Shown here: piece by piece, positions 35,901 through 64,000 of the stretch
Numbering within the stretch: the first letter of the stretch is position 1
Layout of the letters: every line of letters starts with the position of its first letter
Made by a program: the position numbers and the translations under genes
NCBI RefSeq assembly: GCF_036417845.1
Contig: NC_089983.1
Coordinates: 19,187,207 to 19,251,206 of the forward strand
Source of the DNA: Apteryx mantelli
Lineage: Eukaryota; Chordata; Aves; Apterygiformes; Apterygidae
Direction: 5' to 3'
DNA length: 64,000 nucleotides
The notes under the pieces: generated by a model
The model's database searches: none
Seen by the model: only the letters and a program-made list of their open reading frames with translations
Told to the model about the DNA's origin: nothing

Positions 35901-36514
35901 GAAGTTAAAGTACCATTTACCTAAGTACAGGAAGGGGACAGTTTCTTACTCTGGATTACCCTGCAAGCACTGACAAGGTGAGAAATCAAAGTCAGATCTT
36001 CTTGCTTAGTCACAAGACCTTGCAGATGGCTTCTAGAAGAGCAAAAGTTACTTATTGAGAAAAGACTGAAGACAGAAATGAAGATGAGACAGGAAAACAA
36101 TGAGAGGTGTTCAGAGTTGTTGCCATCCTTTGCTATTTACTCTGTTGTGCATGACTCCCTAGCTTATGCTGCAACTTCCCTGCACTGCACATGGATATGC
36201 CCTCACAACCTCCGTGTTTAACTGGCAGTATTTCCCCCATTTACAGTATATTTTTGCTTCCCAGCTGATCACTTCTCTTTAAAAAATCTGGCAGGTTTGC
36301 AGGTTTTGTTCTGGGATCTCCCCATGTTTCACCTGCAGAAACAAAGGCACATGATGAGGAATATGGCATTGGAAGCATCTTTCTGGAACAGCAGCTCTTT
36401 GACACAAGGGCAGAATCAGAGCAGGGTGAACCAGCCAACTCCATCCATGAAGGAGGAGATGATGAAGATGAAGATGAACAAGTTTTATTTCCATATGGCA
36501 CTGAGTTCTGCTGA
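23266..36514 (+). CDS. NEMP2: NEMP2, nuclear envelope integral membrane protein 2 (nine coding exons, whole gene)
   Basis: The coding sequence joins 23266-23383, 26426-26541, 28110-28338, 28513-28585, 29611-29704, 30431-30545, 31175-31400, 33901-34077 and 36295-36514. It totals 1,368 nt, or 455 residues, against about 417 for human NEMP2 as I recall. All introns are GT/AG and phases agree. Residues about 15-31 form a leucine-rich signal peptide. A luminal domain (about 35-155) holds several Cys and the sequons NCS, NRT and NST. Hydrophobic segments lie at about 160-177, 183-203, 213-232, 250-264, 274-293 and 298-316. The nucleoplasmic tail (325-455) contains [17 protein letters not shown], typical of the family, and ends in an acidic stretch. 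NEMP proteins sit in the inner nuclear membrane. The better-studied NEMP1 binds Ran and lamina-associated partners and stiffens the nucleus in germ cells; NEMP2's own role is less clear. An in-frame ATG at 23,182 in better Kozak context (G at -3) would add 28 residues. I chose 23,266 because the signal peptide then lies close to the N terminus. Confidence 0.93.
23384..26425 (+). other. NEMP2 intron 1
   Basis: GT...CCACCAG intron of 3.0 kb, phase 1. Its first 200 bp are still CpG island; the rest is AT-rich. It holds a palindromic repeat arm near 26,025-26,100. Open frames such as 24,551-24,943 match no known protein and are probably chance. Confidence 0.75.
26025..26100. repeat. Arm of a palindromic sauropsid repeat
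   Basis: The motifs GTGCAGTTACACCC and GTGAATTTGGCCCAGAG match the TTACACC and TTTGGCCC landmarks of the palindromic repeat class noted elsewhere in this window. Diverged, and named from memory. Confidence 0.4.
26426..26541 (+). CDS. NEMP2: NEMP2 coding exon 2 (luminal)
   Basis: Encodes residues 40-78 with paired cysteines ([12 protein letters not shown]) and one N-glycosylation sequon. Acceptor CCACCAG, donor CAG|GTAAGA, leaving phase 0. Confidence 0.92.
28110..28338 (+). CDS. NEMP2: NEMP2 coding exon 3 (luminal)
   Basis: Encodes residues 79-154, from [11 protein letters not shown] to VSVKRK, forming most of the luminal domain. Acceptor GATTTTAG, donor GTAAGT, phase 1. Confidence 0.93.
28513..28585 (+). 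CDS. NEMP2: NEMP2 coding exon 4 (first membrane span)
   Basis: A 73-nt exon encoding [18 protein letters not shown] and the following residues; the split codon at its start gives Met155. It lies only 174 bp after exon 3. Acceptor is T-rich then TTTTTTAG, donor CAG|GTAAGT. Confidence 0.9.
29611..29704 (+). CDS. NEMP2: NEMP2 coding exon 5 (second membrane span)
   Basis: Encodes [20 protein letters not shown] and on to LKRFIPR (residues 180-210). Acceptor CTCTTACAG, donor AGG|GTAAAT, phase 0. Confidence 0.92.
29770..29880. repeat. Diverged palindromic MITE-like repeat in NEMP2 intron 5
   Basis: The left arm (CCAGATTCTGACCTTGC) and right arm (AATCAGGTCAGAATTGAG) are approximate inverses, with a central AATTCCACTGAAATGGG. 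This is the layout of an old palindromic non-autonomous DNA element known to me from sauropsids. Confidence 0.45.
30431..30545 (+). CDS. NEMP2: NEMP2 coding exon 6 (third membrane span)
   Basis: Encodes [20 protein letters not shown] to HRNYLL (residues 211-248). Strong acceptor TTTTCCCCAG, donor G|GTAAGA, phase 1. Confidence 0.92.
31175..31400 (+). CDS. NEMP2: NEMP2 coding exon 7 (last membrane spans)
   Basis: Encodes residues 250-323, from [17 protein letters not shown] through the spans near 274-293 and 298-316 to ACHIG. Acceptor TTTCCACAG. The donor CAG|GTTTGT is weaker than the others in the gene. Confidence 0.92.
32829..33006 (+). repeat. Pair of 30-bp direct repeats flanking a microsatellite
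   Basis: Copies at 32,829-32,858 and 32,977-33,006 share GCCAAGATATA, then TAGTTCAGAGC with one difference, then CAGATA. They lie 148 bp apart in NEMP2 intron 7, with the palindromic microsatellite between them. Confidence 0.75.
32900..32961. repeat. Palindromic (GT)n(AT)n(AC)n microsatellite
   Basis: A compound dinucleotide tract: GT repeats, twenty bases of AT, then AC repeats. It is self-complementary across 62 nt with a single mismatched pair (32,907 against 32,954), centred between 32,930 and 32,931. It could extrude a 31-bp-arm hairpin or cruciform. Confidence 0.9.
33901..34077 (+). CDS. NEMP2: NEMP2 coding exon 8 (nucleoplasmic)
   Basis: Encodes residues 325-382, from [20 protein letters not shown] to SKLQSPH, the start of the tail facing the nucleoplasm. 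Acceptor TTCATTTTAG, donor ATAG|GTAAGA, phase 2. Confidence 0.93.
34078..36294 (+). other. NEMP2 intron 8
   Basis: A 2.2-kb AT-rich intron. It contains an AAAC simple repeat near 35,051-35,071 and an imperfect 22-bp tandem pair near 35,121-35,164. Open frames inside it (for example 35,504-35,830) overlap on both strands and match nothing known. Confidence 0.7.
36295..36514 (+). CDS. NEMP2: NEMP2 coding exon 9 and stop
   Basis: Encodes residues 384-455, starting [20 protein letters not shown] and [13 protein letters not shown], then an acidic run ([10 protein letters not shown]), a short LFPYGTEFC end and TGA at 36,512. The acceptor TCTGGCAG has only a modest pyrimidine tract, but the reading frame and the family motif make the join secure. 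Confidence 0.92.
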
Positions 36515-37477
36515 GCTTTGGAAAAATACTTTAAAAAGGAGACATTCTTCCTAGAAAGGAAGGGTGCAGACTGAGAACTCACTCTTGGTGATTTCTTATG
36601 GATGCCAGGGAACAAGCAAGCGTCTTTGAAAGATTGTTTCCTTTATCACTGATGTGCCTGATTAGAGCAACAGAAGAAAGTCATATAGGCTGTTCAAGTG
36701 AAGAGGATTCTCATGCTCTTAGTACTTCAGCTGTAGAAATAAACATTGCTTATTTCCAAAGCAAGTACTGGCAGCAGTACTTGTTTCTCCAAGGACACTA
36801 CCTCTAGAAAAGAGAGAATCCATTTTGCTCCTTTTCATTGTCAAGTCCTCTGTGCTGAGCACCAGAAGGAAGGGAAGTCATTATTAATGCTCTACTTTTA
36901 CTAAGGACCCTACATGTTAACAAATTGAATAATGCTGATAGTATGCTGATAAGCCAGTTCTATCATTCATGCAACTTTTCAGTGCTAAAGCTCCACAGAG
37001 AGTTAACACAGCTGAACACACTTTGTTTGCTCTTCTGGCTAGGCTTGCTCTTTGTTAGCTTCATTTTACCTCCCACATTAATTTTAAGCTCCTCTTTGGA
37101 ACCCTACCTGACTTTTCATCCTTCCGCTTGTGTTGCTCTGTTCTTTGTCTCCGTTCTAGTTATGCTGTACTTTGTTCTTTCTACATTTTTATTTCTTCAC
37201 ACACACTTCTTCCCTCTTCCACAGGTCCCCTCTACTGCATCTTTCTTCAGTCTTCTTCTATAATTGCTTTCAATTTCTGTGTCACCTTACCTCAGAACGG
37301 TACTGCCCTCCATTCCAACCCTCTGAACAGCCCAGGAAAGGCAGCAAAGCCTGAGGATGTTTCAGCTGCTTGGAGGAATTGCTGTCAGTGAGGCCAGAGT
37401 GATGCTATAGCCATGTAAGTGGGAATGACCCACACGTAGCCCCACTATCCTCAGAGTATTCAGTGGTTAGCTCATTC

Positions 37478-37483
37478 AATAAA
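37478..37483 (+). terminator. Candidate NEMP2 poly(A) signal
   Basis: Canonical AATAAA about 1 kb after the NEMP2 stop. Other copies at 36,738 and 39,553 are equally canonical, so this is only a candidate. Confidence 0.3.
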
Positions 37484-39552
37484 CAGGAAAAAAAGTATGC
37501 CTGGCAAAACAAGGAGGGAGAAATACCTGACTCTTCCCTCCTCTTCTTAGGCCCTTTTTGGGGACTTATGACAGGAGATGTGTGTGAGGAGAATAAAGAG
37601 AATGGGGAGAGAACCTTAGACAGCCATGTATCTTACAGTTTATGTATTATACAATACTAGGCTAGGGGATATATCATTTCCCCTCAATTCATCTGTCTAC
37701 AGGGATCATTTTCTTCTTTTATTCTTCAGGCTTTCCCTATATTCTTCCTCCCTCACCCTTGCTGGTTTTCTTTTATTGTCTCCAAACTTCAGAGAGCAAG
37801 AGATGTTAATTTTCTCTTACAAGACCTCCAGGAATTGCCAGTGGTAGGAAGCAGTTTACTCTCCAGAAGGGCATTTCAGACCAAAATGCATCTTCTTTGA
37901 AAGGAATACCTTTTCTTTGTAGCACACCTACTGATGCAGCATCACTGCAGTGGTGCATGGCTAATTGTGGTTTCTCATGTGCATCTCTGGACAAGGGAGA
38001 AAATCCATTACCTCCAGTCAAAGTCCTAAAAACTACCACCTTACGACATTCCAAGAGCTCCTCTCTACAAAACATGACTCAGATTGAATGCTTATATGCA
38101 TCACTTAGACCATTCTTCCTCCTTCATATCATTTTGAGGTAGGCTTTATTTTAAAAATAACTTTTCATTTTATAGTGAAAAGAAGCTTAACACCTTTTTG
38201 TGCCATACATTTTTAGAAATATATAGGCACAGTCTATAGCATAGTTAGGGGAGAGAAGCCCTGTCAAGCCAGTGATCAAAAATATGTTCACTTGTAAGTC
38301 AGTAATATTCAAAAATAGATAGAACGAGGGAGTTCTACTCAGCAAAGCCATTGGCAGCAAGACACACTCCAGCCACCTCTAAGAGAGGTTGCTACCAAAT
38401 TCACAGTTAAATTGTCACCCATATTCCATCAGTCCAGTTTGCCTGGGTGGGTTCTGTCACTGGCAAGAAGTTAGAAGTATTAGCTGTTGTGAAAATTGAG
38501 GGAAGCCCCATTACCTTTGATGGTTTGACAGAACGATAGAAACTCCCCCACTGGAGCAATGATCTTAGTAGACTGAAGATTTACTTCATCTTTGCCTGTG
38601 TTGCCCCTGTGAAAATGAAATACTCAAAAACTATTACAAAATTAATCAGAAAGGCATTCTTGCAGAGATGTCTTAATTTTAAATCTATTTATTTCTTGCA
38701 TGTTTTAAAGCAAGTAAGTTTCTTCAGTATACTTCTTAACTAGCTAAGAACTGCTTATCATGAGATTTGAGGCCAAGGGGGAGAATCAGATTTTGTCCTA
38801 GCTTAAACTCACACAATCTTTCTGGACTTGCTCTTTTTACTGAGTTAGTGATGATTGTCTTTCCATAGATATATAGTATGTATTTATACACAATAGGTAA
38901 AATATTATCTTAATGTATTATTTGGCTATGTGATATGTTAAATGGAAAAGACCAAACAAAATAGGCAATTTTTCAGACTCTTTTCTTTTTGCTAATTTTT
39001 TTAGAAAAATATCAGGTACACCTACTCCAAAGTGGAAAAAACACAACACAAGTTTTACATAGTTACAAAGCCTGTCATTTACCAGGGATGGATAAATGCT
39101 ACCCAAAGGACAGCAACTACTAAGCACATCCAAAAGTAGTATAGCAACATATTGAGAAAGATAACTACTTTAGTGAATAGCTAAGAATGCTTAAAAATCC
39201 TCCCAAGTTTGTTTCAACATTTGAAGCTTTTCATAAAACTGACTGCTGTCATTTGAGGCCTTTACCAAGAGTGAGTTTACTTGCACAGTGCTCCTATGAT
39301 ATACGGAGATTACACAGGTTTACTGAAACACAATTATTAAGTGCTGTGTAGTGTTCATCAGGAACATCTGGGAACAGAATCTAGATGTTAATCCAGTGCC
39401 TTATCCATTAGAGAAGTTTTTCTTCCTTAATGATGGATGTGTTACATTTATCTTCTGTTTCACAGTGTTAAAAAAAAGTTAGAATCACATATTTATTTTG
39501 CATTCATGGTGCAACATACTTGATGTACTGTCTTTTGCATTCAGGATTTTTA

Positions 39553-39558
39553 AATAAA
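39553..39558 (+). terminator. Candidate distal NEMP2 poly(A) signal
   Basis: AATAAA followed within about 20 bp by a TTTTTTCAACTGTGTGAT stretch, the U/GU-rich downstream context expected of a used site. It would give a 3' UTR of about 3 kb. Confidence 0.35.
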
Positions 39559-41784
39559 AGTATTTTTTCAACTGTGTGATCCACCCCCCTTATGTATTTA
39601 CTCTCTTCAGAACAGCAGGGCACCTAACAAAAAGGAGCCAAGCAAATGGATACACGTGTTCATGTCCTTAGGTCTTCTGCATCATAGCAGATTTAAACAG
39701 TAGCTGTGTACTGGCTGTGGTTGCTTCAAAATGGAGTGGGTCCTCTACCTCGAATGCATCTCCCTGCAGGAATTTGCCTTACTCATTCTCCATTTGTAGC
39801 AGATCCAAACCACAACAAAGCCAAATTCATAAGATTACAAGTGAGGTGGGAACAACAATACACGTGGGAACAACAACAACAACAACTTTCCCTAAGATTT
39901 CTCCCTTTCATGACTTCTGTGTGCACACAAGTTAAGCAGTTGGAATAGTAAAAACTGAACTTCTCTACACTTAAAATAAAAATAATTTCAGGCAAATGTG
40001 CTGCTGTGTAGAGCAGGTGCATTAGTGCAAATACATTTAGTTAATCAGAAATAGACGTTGGAAGTATTTCCATACCAGCATTTAGCAGCCTCTTTTTCAT
40101 AACTTGCTAGGAGACAAACTTAATTCAGCTTTTACTTTCACTCATGTCCCGAAAAGAATTTGCCCACTCTCCTATCAACCCTTAGATTCATCTCACCCTA
40201 CAAAAGGCAGTTTGTGCCTACAGTCACATTTTATTACCTAAGCAGTTTTTAACACCACACGAGATAGTAGCTCCCAGGTTCTAGGTTCACTATCCTTCAG
40301 GGAATGAACCTGACAAAAGGTAATTATAATTTAATTATTTTCAATTCAGGCGATTATGTTCACTGCTGGTGCCATAAAATGAGCAAATGTAATAAAAGTT
40401 CAGATTGATACTATTAAATACATTATGGATATTTTATAATTCTTACCACAGTTTTTACAGTTTCACAAATATCAAAACCCAAGTGTACATGTCCATTTTG
40501 CAACACAGAATGACTGTACATTTCCAAAAAGAGCAGGCATTTCAAATAAACAATTCTGAAGTGTAAACACAGTGTACAAGCTCTTCACCTCACAATCCAG
40601 GTGCTATGCAGTAGAAGCTGAGGTAACACCATACAGCATGAACTCTACAAATGGTTTGTCTGATGATTCTTAGCATCCTTCTGTCCTGTCACCTGTTCAG
40701 TTGTCTAGTTCTCCCCCAAGTTATACAACCATATAATAAATACACTTCTGATTTTAAAGGACACTTAAACAAGTCATGAGGATTTACGTGAGTACAGTAC
40801 ATTTAAGTTCAAGTGCAAAAAAAGAAACTAGTGGCTAGTTATCGATGTTTCCTTTTATTTTCTATGGTGTTGGTCCAGGTACCAGAACATGGGTTGTACT
40901 AAAAGCACAGCTAAAGCACAGCTATGGGAGACCCTTCAGTCAAGCTAACTGGATTTCAAAGTAGGTGGAACTGCGGATCCCCTTTCCTTCTGAGCTGCTG
41001 CCACCTTCTTCTCCCCTAACCCTGTGCTCATGTGAAGCTTGCACCTGGATCATTGCACAGGCTGTACAGTCCAACAGCAAGCACCTTCCCCATGGAAGGC
41101 CTGTCCCATATGCCTGACTTCAAGGAGGGCTAAGCAATACTTAGTCCTGTAAAAGTTGAGTGCTCAGCATCTCCCAGGATCAAGCTCTTAATGTAAGCAA
41201 GTGGGCCAAAACACTATCCTGCCTAAACCCCACAGACTCCTACCTTGATCCCAAGAATTTTCCTTTCAGCAGCAATTTACACTGTGCACCAGCAACTGAG
41301 CTGGCCACAGTTAACATTGAAAAGCATGACAAACATAATTCAAAAGTCTTTCAGTGTCTTGACATTGGGCAAAGCAATTTTCTAAACATACTGCTATGTA
41401 GCTACATTTCCTTCCTCCTGAGAATCTCTCATGTTACTTGACTCTTGCATCAACAATTTCCCCCCTGAAATCCTAATCATTAAGATTTATAGGTAATACA
41501 TCCCTGCCCTCCCACCTTCCCCAGGCACTTAAAGCTTACTGTTTTCTTAATAAATAACCACAGTAACAACACTTCATTAAATAAACCATTGTATAGATGA
41601 TGAAATAAAAAATAAAGTCAGTGTGTCCATTGAAAACCTTGATCAATCTCAGCTTGTGCAATCTTGATCAGATTGTTGTCTTGATATAACATCAAACCTA
41701 AGGTTACCCAAACACACACAACATATGCCCCAACTGAGAGCTACAAGCCCAGAGGTTAGCTTCTTTAGAACCTTTCCTCCAGCC

Positions 41785-41790
41785 TTTATT
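41785..41790 (-). terminator. Candidate proximal MFSD6 poly(A) signal
   Basis: AATAAA on the minus strand, about 640 bp after the MFSD6 stop. Human MFSD6 has a long 3' UTR as I recall, so a more distal site (for example 40,230-40,235) may be the main one. Confidence 0.3.
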
Positions 41791-42431
41791 GTTTCACTAA
41801 AATGCCAGTTCTGTATCTCTGCTTTGCAGAACTAGACCTGTATCTCAAACATGATAATGCTTCCGTCAAAGGATATGCTGTGTGTTTACTTAATCCATCA
41901 CCACAATATGAAGATATGCTTGCTAAAGCTATTCTGTTTCTGAGAAATCTTTACAGAGACAGTTTCATGCTGTTCCTATATTTATTGGGTCTTATATTTT
42001 CTAATAGACTATGCAGGGAAAATCAGTTTCTCTCCTAAAAAGTCTCTTTGTCCTAGGAACAAATTAAAAGAAAAAAAGTTAGCTGACCAAGTCAGACACT
42101 CTGTGCCTGAGCAAGTGAAAAGTGAACTCCCTTTTTCTACAGATTGCAAAGAAATCTCATAACATTCGACTAAACTTTAGCAAAGCAGCCAATAATTCTT
42201 CCTACAAATAGATCCAGTTGCATCACTTCCCTCAAGCCTTCCAAACTTTTGGCTTACCAGCTCATGTTGCTCTGCGTAGTCATATGAATGTTCTTTATAT
42301 AGTTAAAAGCTTGCACTGCATCACATTATGATCATTAAGATGAAGGAAGTCCTACTTTTGAGCTCCTACTCCAGCGTTTCCCAGCCAAGAAGCAGAATTC
42401 CATGCACTGGATTTGATAAGATGAACATATC

Positions 42432-60997
<18,566 letters not shown>

Positions 60998-63900
60998 CTA
61001 CAGAATAAATAAGAGAGACCATGGTAAGGTAACACATAGGGAGAGATCTGCAATGCCAGTCATCAGGGACAAACATAACTGATGCTCCTAAGCAATACAG
61101 CAGTTATTAGGGCAGGGAAGGCCATTTGCCTAGACTACGGGTACACGGTAGGTTCAAGAAAAATGGATTTTATGACCAATGCTGTTCTCCCAACAGCAGC
61201 CATAACATTGTGCTATAAAGCACCTTTTGTGTCTAAGACAGGGAAAATTTGTATATTCAAAGTTACTGTGGCAATTAAGTGCTATCATTTGCAAGTCTTT
61301 TCTTTCAAGTTGTCTTTTCTCCTCCAACGCTAACTGCTTTATTTCCTGTATTCCCACAGGAATACAGTAATACCACAGGATAAGAAAGCCATGATTCCAT
61401 AATTAATTAATGCAGCCAAATATATATATCCTGTTTTGTTAATAACCAAAATAAATTACTATCTGAAGGCTGATGATGACCCTAACCCTACACAAAGTTA
61501 GTCAATCTCCTCTTGAAACATGATTTTCAAAAAACTGTACAACCACAGCAGAAATTGGTGGGAGGCTTAAAGCTTCTGGGCCAAGTGGGAAGGGAGGTGG
61601 GAATTGGGAGAGGCCTTCAAGATTAAAACAAGAGATCCTCATAATTAGAGTAACAACTTCAAAGGCATCAAAGGCCTGAGAGCAAAGAAACACAAGGACA
61701 GAAAGTAAATACAGGCCCTATAATGATATTTTCAAGTCAAATTCTGAAATTCAAGAAAGATGGCTAAGGAGAGAAAACTGTACTGCAGCTGCCTGCACTG
61801 TACTTAACCTGTGGAGAAGTAAAAGGCTGCAGAACTGACAAGCTGCACTTGAAAACAAAACCAAAGTCACCACTACTTAGACTTGATTTGACAAAACAGC
61901 TTTTACATTTGAAAACAACAAACCATTCTTACAAACAATTTAGCTAAAAGAAGCTTTCCTCTTGAGGAATAAAACAAAGCTCTACCAATGGACTACCAGC
62001 TCAAAACCATTATATTAAGCAATCAATTTTGCTGTGCCCATATCTGTAAATTTAACCTAGGAAGGTTAGCTTACATTCATTGTAAGTTGAACACTTAATA
62101 TGTTTTGGTTCTGTCACTCCTTTACTGTTTGGATTACTGTTAATGACACACAAGAACCTTTTCAAGGACGAAGATTTGAATATGGCATTTTAGCATTATT
62201 CCAAAAGAGCCTGAAATTTCTCTAAGAGCACTGAAGTTATGGATATGGAATACATTCCTCCAGAAATTGGAGTATATTTTGCAGCTCTGCCCTTTCTATT
62301 CTCACAAGCAATGCTCCAATGAAACTTCAAACTTTCATAGCTCAACTGAAAGCATAATACGGTCTATTTAAAATTAGTCATGCATTGAGATAACCAGCTC
62401 ATTTAAATTATTTAATTATAAGTGAGAATTGATTTCAATACCAACAATGTATTTGCAAACCAATGGAAGGCTAATGAAAGAGATTCTGAAATTTGCAAGT
62501 GTGTTGAATGAATTGTTTCATGCTGATCCAATGTACACACAACAGCTGGCAGAACAAGTGATGGATACTTCTAAAAAAGAGAGGTCCATCGAAATAATCA
62601 AAACCTGACATAGTTCAGTATTGGACAAGTCTCAAAATATCATCACTAAGATCCCAAACTCTCATGATATTTGTGCATGTTTTTTATTTTTAAATGGTAT
62701 TTCTATGGATACTATCTACAAAGATCTCTGGTTTTACCCAGGGAGAAAAGGTTGCACGAAAATCTTGGAACCTTAAATATTCAAGTGTACAAAATCAGAA
62801 GCTGATCAAAAAACCTCAGCACATAAACATAGCCTCCTTTTCTCTCCTATTGCTTTAAAAATACTTCAGGGACAATCCAATTAAATAAAAAACCTGCAAG
62901 TGTCAAAAGTTTAGAGAAAGTTCTAATTAAGTTGTTACAACAGTCAAATGTGAAAACACATTTTCTTGCTCTTACTTACTACCATTATAAGCCATGTGAA
63001 GGGAAAACCAGCAGATGTTTAGTTAGTTCCTGTAATTTTCAGTTCAGCCAGCCACCTCCACCTGACAGCTGGAAAGACTTTGGGTCTTTGCTCATACATT
63101 TGCTCATTTGTGGCTTATACATCCATAAAACAAGTCCTTCTAATGAGTAAATTTGATCAGTCATCATCTGTGCTTTTATTTTCTTTAAGCCTTGCCTTTG
63201 ACAACAAAGATTTGTTGTCAATTAGTATTTGATCTTTTTTACTTCGGTTTCCCTTTCCTGTTGGAAAGGGACTTCAGTTTCATAAGATGTATGAAGAGTA
63301 AGTATATTAAAAATTGTTATATTCTTAACCTTTAAAAACTTAAGTTGTTGCACCCTCTTTCCCCTGCCCCATGACTTTTATTTGCCAGTGCATCCATCCG
63401 CTTCTAACCTGTTGTGTGAGGATTAATCCAACAGAAGTCTTTATACTCTTCTATTATTTTGACTAGAAAATCTAGAATAAGAAACCTATGAAAAATATAT
63501 TTCATAATATATTTCATAATAAGTTCAGTAAATATTTTCCCACCCTTAGAGTGTTTCTTTGAATATTATTAATAACATGGAATATACCCTTCAGAAATAT
63601 AACAGCATCAAGACTGGTAGGAGCCATATGGCATTCTTTAATGTTTTGATCACTAGTTTGTTTGGGGGTTGGGTTTTTGGAAGTGATTTTATTTAGCAAT
63701 CTTTTTAAATTCTAAAAATAAATGACTAAAAATGAGAAAGCCAACTAACTGGTACTGTTATTGGAAATCTGCAAAAAATTTAGTAATCTATGGGGCTTTT
63801 CTTCTCCTGGAAGAAAAAAAAAAAAGCCAGGCAGCAACTGAATGTGCAGTGAAATCAAGCAGATGGCAAAACAACATACTTCTAAGCGAGAACAGACTAG

Positions 63901-64000
63901 GTATCTACAAGGTATTATAAACATAGTCTTCAAATGCTACATCTTCCCTTTGTAAAATCTTTTTCTGATCTACAAGGCAGTAGGAGGACAGAAGACAGTG
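60998..64000. other. Region upstream of the MFSD6 start codon; no gene supported
   Basis: Probably an intron in the 5' UTR of MFSD6. The sequence is AT-rich, without a CpG island, so the MFSD6 promoter is likely beyond the window. A short tandem ATATTTCATAAT pair lies near 63,496-63,521. By mammalian synteny INPP1 would follow further right; no INPP1 exon is visible. Confidence 0.6.

Larger units (their letters stand above)
36515..42431. other. Shared 3' region of the convergent genes NEMP2 and MFSD6
   Basis: No coding sequence is supported. It should contain the 3' UTR of NEMP2 (rightwards from 36,515) and of MFSD6 (leftwards from 42,431). Candidate poly(A) signals on + are AATAAA at 36,738, 37,478 and 39,553; on - they include 41,785-41,790 and 40,230-40,235. 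The true ends cannot be chosen without transcript data. A short CAA repeat lies near 39,869-39,887. Confidence 0.65.

Noticed and set aside
60998-64000. INPP1 exons or the MFSD6 promoter
   Set aside because: No frame resembling inositol polyphosphate-1-phosphatase and no CpG island or clear promoter signal.

Overview
This is vertebrate nuclear DNA. It carries two multi-exon genes with GT/AG introns, one CpG island and long AT-rich spacers, and nothing that looks bacterial or viral. The host looks like a sauropsid, most likely a bird, with crocodilian or turtle as alternatives. The evidence is a degraded CR1 LINE 3' tail, relics of palindromic repeats that I associate with reptile and bird genomes, compact introns, and no recognisable Alu, L1, B1 or MIR. 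The species cannot be read from the sequence.

Layout. Positions 1-8.9 kb are intergenic with no convincing gene. Positions 8,885-11,272 hold a near full-length, inactivated pogo/Tigger DNA transposon that strongly resembles mammalian Tigger1. Positions 11.3-22.8 kb are again intergenic. A CpG island at about 22.84-23.62 kb holds the promoter and first exon of NEMP2 (+ strand; nine coding exons, 23,266-36,514, 455 codons plus stop). MFSD6 lies on the - strand (six coding exons, 60,945 down to 42,432, 786 codons plus stop). The two genes are convergent, and their 3' UTRs share the 36.5-42.4 kb interval. Positions 61-64 kb are upstream of the MFSD6 start codon and show no CpG island, so its promoter probably lies outside the window.

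I assembled both coding sequences by joining exons at GT/AG sites. Reading phase is kept at every junction, and each chain ends at one stop codon at a length close to the known family. NEMP2 is an inner-nuclear-membrane protein and MFSD6 a plasma-membrane MFS-fold protein. They are neighbours by conserved synteny (in mammals INPP1-MFSD6-NEMP2-NAB1), not partners in a pathway. I found no INPP1 or NAB1 coding exon.

I found no clearly new gene system. The item most worth following up is the Tigger1-like element: such a close match to an element family described from placental mammals is unexpected in a sauropsid and raises horizontal transfer or assembly contamination. Smaller observations are a 16-bp tandem duplication just after an upstream in-frame NEMP2 ATG, a 62-nt near-perfect palindrome inside a NEMP2 intron, a triplicated 10-mer next to an MFSD6 splice donor, and several diverged palindromic repeat relics. 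Coordinates were counted by hand; one MFSD6 exon edge (48,393) could be off by one base.
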